Shown: positions 61,494 to 64,000 of the stretch, in pieces
How positions within the stretch are numbered: the stretch's first letter is position 1
How the letters are laid out: each line of letters starts with the position of its first letter
NCBI GenBank assembly: GCA_948957135.1
Contig: CARDBT010000002.1
Location: 62,001 to 126,000, forward strand
Origin: COE1 sp910588595
Lineage (GTDB): Bacteria; Bacillota; Clostridia; Lachnospirales; Lachnospiraceae
Direction: 5' to 3'
Length of the DNA stretch: 64,000 nucleotides
Translations under genes and position numbers: made by a program
Notes under the pieces: model-generated
Told to the model about the DNA's origin: nothing
The model's input: the letters and a program-made list of their open reading frames with translations, nothing else
Databases searched by the model: none

Positions 61494-61519
61494 AAAGACC
61501 ACCGGGATCGGTGGTCTTT
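61494..61519. terminator. Hairpin ending the sigma-factor region
   Basis: AAAGACCACC/GGTGGTCTTT stem with a 6-base loop between the sigma-factor remnant and the FapA promoter. T tracts are weak in both directions. Confidence 0.6.
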
Positions 61520-61539
61520 GCCGCATATACTATTCAGTT

Positions 61540-61800
61540 TTATTCATAACCTTGCTGCCGGATATCCACATACCCGATCCCGGCCGGATCGATCTCATAT
61601 GCGCCGCCGTGTGTGTCAAGGTTCAGATACAGGCAGTCCAGCTCCTCCTCCGGCACCAGCCATGCCATGTGCACGGTCGCCGTCTCACCCGCCTTTAAGT
61701 TCGTGATATAATTGTTGTGCCGCTCGCCGCCGTGCACGTCATAATACCACATTTCCCCGTAGCGCGCCGCCCCCCTGGGCACCGCCTCGTCCCACTCCGC
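61540..61800 (-). pseudogene. C-terminal remnant of a secreted anti-sigma-type or DUF protein
   Basis: In another frame from the sigma factor, the tail reads EMWYYDVHGGERHNNYITN then LKAGETATVHMAWLVPEEEL and LYLNLDTHGG, ending GYVDIRQQGYE. This is a beta-rich domain like the C-terminus of secreted DUF4179/DUF5643-type proteins that follow ECF sigma genes. No start and no membrane part remain. It is fused directly to the end of the sigma factor sequence near 61800, as expected after an internal deletion. Confidence 0.55.
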
Positions 61801-62231
61801 GCCCGCGCAAGACGGTTCTTCACCGCGCTCTCCGTCGTGTCCATGAGCGCCGCGATCTCCCTGACGCTGTACCCTTCTATATAATAGAGCGTGACTGTGA
61901 GCCGTATCTCCTCCGCAAGATGGCTGAGCGCCCGGTACAGATCCGTGTAGTCTGTCCGCTCTGCTGCCTCCTCCACCATGCTGTAGTCCTCGAGGGGCAC
62001 AAACCTCTTCTCCCGCCGCATGATGGCATAACACTCATTGATCACGATGCGGACCAGCCAGGTCTTGGCGTACGCGTCTTTGCGGAGTGTCTCAAACGAT
62101 GCGAACGCCTTCACGATCGCCTCCTGTATGGCGTCCGCACAGTCCGCATCGCTGCGCAGCAGCGTCTTTGCCACATGGTACATCGTGTCCTCCGATGCGA
62201 TGATCAAATTTCCCAATTGTTCTTTTGTCAT
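61695..62231 (-). CDS. ECF-type sigma factor with altered C-terminus, 178 aa
   Basis: Sigma-70 region 2 (about 5-75: DADCADAIQEAIVKAFASFE, KTWLVRIVINECYAIMRREK) and region 4 (about 100-150: YYIEGYSVREIAALMDTTES then VKNRLARAR) are intact, so it may still function. After the ARAR motif the frame runs into about 30 foreign residues (RSGTRRCPGG onward) that overlap the remnant listed at 61540. The normal anti-sigma partner is missing. AAGGAAATT precedes the ATG at 62231. Regulation is unknown. Confidence 0.8.
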   Translation of the reverse strand: MTKEQLGNLIIASEDTMYHVAKTLLRSDADCADAIQEAIVKAFASFETLRKDAYAKTWLVRIVINECYAIMRREKRFVPLEDYSMVEEAAERTDYTDLYRALSHLAEEIRLTVTLYYIEGYSVREIAALMDTTESAVKNRLARARSGTRRCPGGRRATGKCGIMTCTAASGTTIISRT

Positions 62232-62326
62232 AATTTCCTTTCCGCCGGCTTTCTTTTAATAATTGTCCCTCCCGCCCCTTACACTTATTAGATGCACTGC
62301 CGCACCGATTGGTCTCATCTGCACAT

Positions 62327-62354
62327 AAAGAAAAAGGGCTTGTGAACCCTTTTC
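62327..62354 (-). terminator. Terminator after the amidase gene
   Basis: AAAAGGG/CCCTTTT stem with a TTTTTCTTT tract on the minus strand, just after the stop codon. Confidence 0.85.
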
Positions 62355-62363
62355 TCTCACTTT

Positions 62364-63251
62364 CTATTCACTTAGAAACAGATCGATGCCGTTTGCAATG
62401 CCATCGACAATTTTATCCTGATACTCATCCGCCGCAAGCAGCCGGTCCTCGCTTGGATTTGTCATGTACCCCATCTCCACGATCGTGACGGGTACCTGAC
62501 ACCAGTTGATACCGCTCATCGTGTCTGTTTCCCAGACACGCTCCTTCTTCGCACCCGTGCTGGCTGCCATCTCGTCCAACACATAGGTTGAGAGCGCCTT
62601 GCTGCTCTGATACAGATCTTTGTTATACGGATTGGATGCAGTCTGGCAGATCGTCATCATACCGTTCGCCCTCGAATTGTCTGAACCGTTCGCATGAACA
62701 CGGATAAATGCATCCGCATGGTTCTCATTTGCGATTCGGGCACGTTCCGAATTGCTGATGTTGACATCGTTTGTCTCCCGGCACATGATGACATCATACC
62801 CACGGCATTCAAGCTCCTCCTGAAGTTTGAACGCGACCGACAGATTCAGCTCGTATTCGGGCAGTCCTGTACTCACACCTACCGTACCGCCTGATACCTT
62901 CATCTTGGTTTCCGCTGCGCCAGGACCGACCGGCTCCTTTGAAGTGTCTGCCTTTGCCTGATGCCCTGCGTCGATCACTATAAGTTTTCTGTCGATGACC
63001 GGCGTGGATGTCTCGCTCTCCATACTTGCAGAAGCAGCCTGAGATTCTGTCTCTGATATCTCACCGATTTTTGTCTGCTCAATGGATTCCTCCTCCTTTA
63101 CAGTACTTATCATAGTTTCGGTCTGTATCTCTTCCCTGGCTTCCACGGAAATCTCTCTATCTCCACAACCATAGATGAAACATGATAAACCTGCTGCCGC
63201 AAAAAATAGCTTCAATTTGTACATCTTTGTCAATCCCCGTCTCTTTCCCAT
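62364..63251 (-). CDS. N-acetylmuramoyl-L-alanine amidase (Amidase_3) lipoprotein, 295 aa
   Basis: Zinc amidase that cleaves between muramic acid and the stem peptide. A lipoprotein signal with IYGC at about residue 29 is followed by a Glu/Ser/Thr-rich spacer (about 35-88). The catalytic domain then shows VIDAGHQ, LPEYELNLSVA, RARIANENHADAFIRVHANGS (cited as motif regions) and VEMGYMTNPSED with the catalytic Glu. Two starts are possible: ATG 63251 (AGGG upstream) or ATG 63224 (GGGGA upstream), the latter giving a cleaner signal peptide. Confidence 0.88.
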   Translation of the reverse strand: MGKRRGLTKMYKLKLFFAAAGLSCFIYGCGDREISVEAREEIQTETMISTVKEEESIEQTKIGEISETESQAASASMESETSTPVIDRKLIVIDAGHQAKADTSKEPVGPGAAETKMKVSGGTVGVSTGLPEYELNLSVAFKLQEELECRGYDVIMCRETNDVNISNSERARIANENHADAFIRVHANGSDNSRANGMMTICQTASNPYNKDLYQSSKALSTYVLDEMAASTGAKKERVWETDTMSGINWCQVPVTIVEMGYMTNPSEDRLLAADEYQDKIVDGIANGIDLFLSE

Positions 63252-63270
63252 ACCAGCCCTGATAAACCGA

Positions 63271-63726
63271 TCACTTAGGCGGACGAAGCGAGCTGCGTTT
63301 TGTACTGATCGTCAACTGCTCCATTTCCTTGTATACCTTATTGATCTCGTCGTCTATCCTGCCGCAGTCCACTCCGGACATTTTGAATCCGTCCATGATC
63401 TGTTTTACCGCTTCCGAAAATTTGTTCTTGTGTTCCGTATTCAATTTTTTCCAGTTTATCCCGCTGAAATTCCCGGCTATTTCCCTGTCCAATGACAGTT
63501 TTCCCTGCAGCATCAATACCGCTATGATCGGATATCCCAGGTATCCCTTCCAATACGATGCATTATCATTGGAAGAATAGGTTTCTCCTTCCCACTTTAC
63601 TATATATTTTTTGGCGTGATCCGAAGACAGAACATCTGCCTCCGTATCTCTAAGCGTGATCCTGCCGTCAGCGACCGCACTGTACGCTTCATGTATTTTC
63701 TCAATCGGTGGTAGTTTTATTCCCAT
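63271..63726 (-). CDS. Hypothetical protein, 151 aa
   Basis: Unrecognised. Start MGIKLPPIEKIHEAYSAVAD with AGGAGG upstream. The first part is beta-rich, with KKYIVKWEGETYSSND and a hydrophobic YPIIAVLMLQGKL segment too short and polar at its ends to be a clear membrane helix. The rest is charged helix ending SLRPPK. It lies 19 bases before the amidase gene, so the two are probably co-transcribed. An uncharacterised helix-rich adaptor or winged-helix-like fold is possible; nothing specific supports it. Confidence 0.6.
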   Translation of the reverse strand: MGIKLPPIEKIHEAYSAVADGRITLRDTEADVLSSDHAKKYIVKWEGETYSSNDNASYWKGYLGYPIIAVLMLQGKLSLDREIAGNFSGINWKKLNTEHKNKFSEAVKQIMDGFKMSGVDCGRIDDEINKVYKEMEQLTISTKRSSLRPPK

Positions 63727-63886
63727 AACAGGCGCCTCCTAAATATTTCACTCTATTTGACCTTCAAACTCATTGTACAATCAAAATACCGTATTTTCAA
63801 CCATAGCCTTCGAAAACAGCAAATATATTTGAGCTTTCCCCTAAAATATGTTATGATGTGATACAGAATACACCATTATTGGCTAC

Positions 63887-63974
63887 TAAGGAACTGTCAA
63901 TAAATCACTTTGAAATAGTGCGCCTGATTTTTGAGTGGTGCTATTGGAGAAAAGGTATCTTTGAACAGTTCCTA
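63887..63974. repeat. 88-bp palindromic element with TAAGGAACTGT ends
   Basis: The left end TAAGGAACTGTCAATAAATC is the near inverse of the right end ending GAACAGTTCCTA. An inner hairpin (AATAGTGCG/GGTGCTATT) is present. It lies just before the ribosome site of the plus-strand gene that starts at 63992. Confidence 0.8.
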
Positions 63975-63991
63975 ATTATGAGGAGAAAACT

Positions 63992-64000
63992 ATGGACAGA
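63992..64000 (+). CDS. Start of a plus-strand gene (only three codons in window)
   Basis: ATGGACAGA preceded by GAGGAGAAAACT, a strong ribosome site at normal spacing. Product unknown because the gene continues beyond the window. Confidence 0.55.

Overview
This window looks like part of a low-to-mid GC Clostridia chromosome, most likely family Lachnospiraceae. The reasons are the gene content and order (birA, a DUF6145-type gene, coaX, dusB, greA, lysS; dnaE next to pfkA), a SAM-I riboswitch upstream of metK, strong AGGAGG-type ribosome binding sites, and many small Lachnospiraceae-type families. No rRNA, tRNA, CRISPR array, prophage or insertion sequence was recognised.

Layout. 1-2311: 3'-truncated PLD-nuclease/SF2-helicase fusion. 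2977-10715: HD-domain gene, then a minus-strand housekeeping run argF-birA-DUF6145-coaX-dusB-greA-lysS. 10901-21092: SleB-type cell-wall hydrolase, proC, an rRNA methyltransferase, a Trk/Ktr potassium pair, pfkA and dnaE. 21258-28031: accessory stretch of small genes (DUF4303, EamA half-transporter, two unknowns, NADAR, SF0329, DUF6881, metallophosphoesterase, NUDIX, nucleotidyltransferase) carrying palindromic repeats. 28181-36213: GH25 lysozyme, then a response regulator, membrane lipoprotein, histidine kinase and ABC transporter set. 37161-42231: Rpn-type nuclease, radical SAM/SPASM enzyme, a previously unannotated 50-residue secreted peptide, and a 631-residue double HTH/TPR regulator. 42393-51211: metK with its riboswitch, murA, an M23 endopeptidase, flavin reductase, a small alarmone synthetase and a hemolysin III homologue. 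51444-53443: ACS-like protein, a tiny membrane protein and a YiiG-type lipoprotein. 53608-61332: probable operon encoding a DUF342/FapA-like repeat protein, an HD-GYP response regulator, a CooC-type ATPase, two 2-hydroxyacyl-CoA dehydratase-like subunits and their activase. 61540-64000: ECF sigma factor joined to a remnant of a lost gene, a lipoprotein amidase, an unknown gene, and the first three codons of a plus-strand gene.

The strongest candidate for an undescribed system is 38242-42231. A Sec-exported peptide whose C-terminus resembles PapR-type pheromones lies tail-to-tail (4-bp overlap) with a regulator containing two HTH+helical-repeat halves. Its promoter sits directly behind two 29-bp-spaced direct repeats and is insulated by a strong terminator. 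A radical SAM/SPASM peptide-maturase-like gene is transcribed away from it. A peptide-quorum-sensing circuit, possibly controlling a radical-SAM-modified peptide, is the leading interpretation, but it is inference. The second candidate is the CooC/HgdABC-like redox operon, whose substrate cannot be read from sequence.

The window also contains several palindromic repeat families. Their members abut genes, supply a stop codon to one gene, and in one case sit in frame inside the histidine kinase. There is also a pair of covarying stem-loops, each placed directly after an intrinsic terminator.
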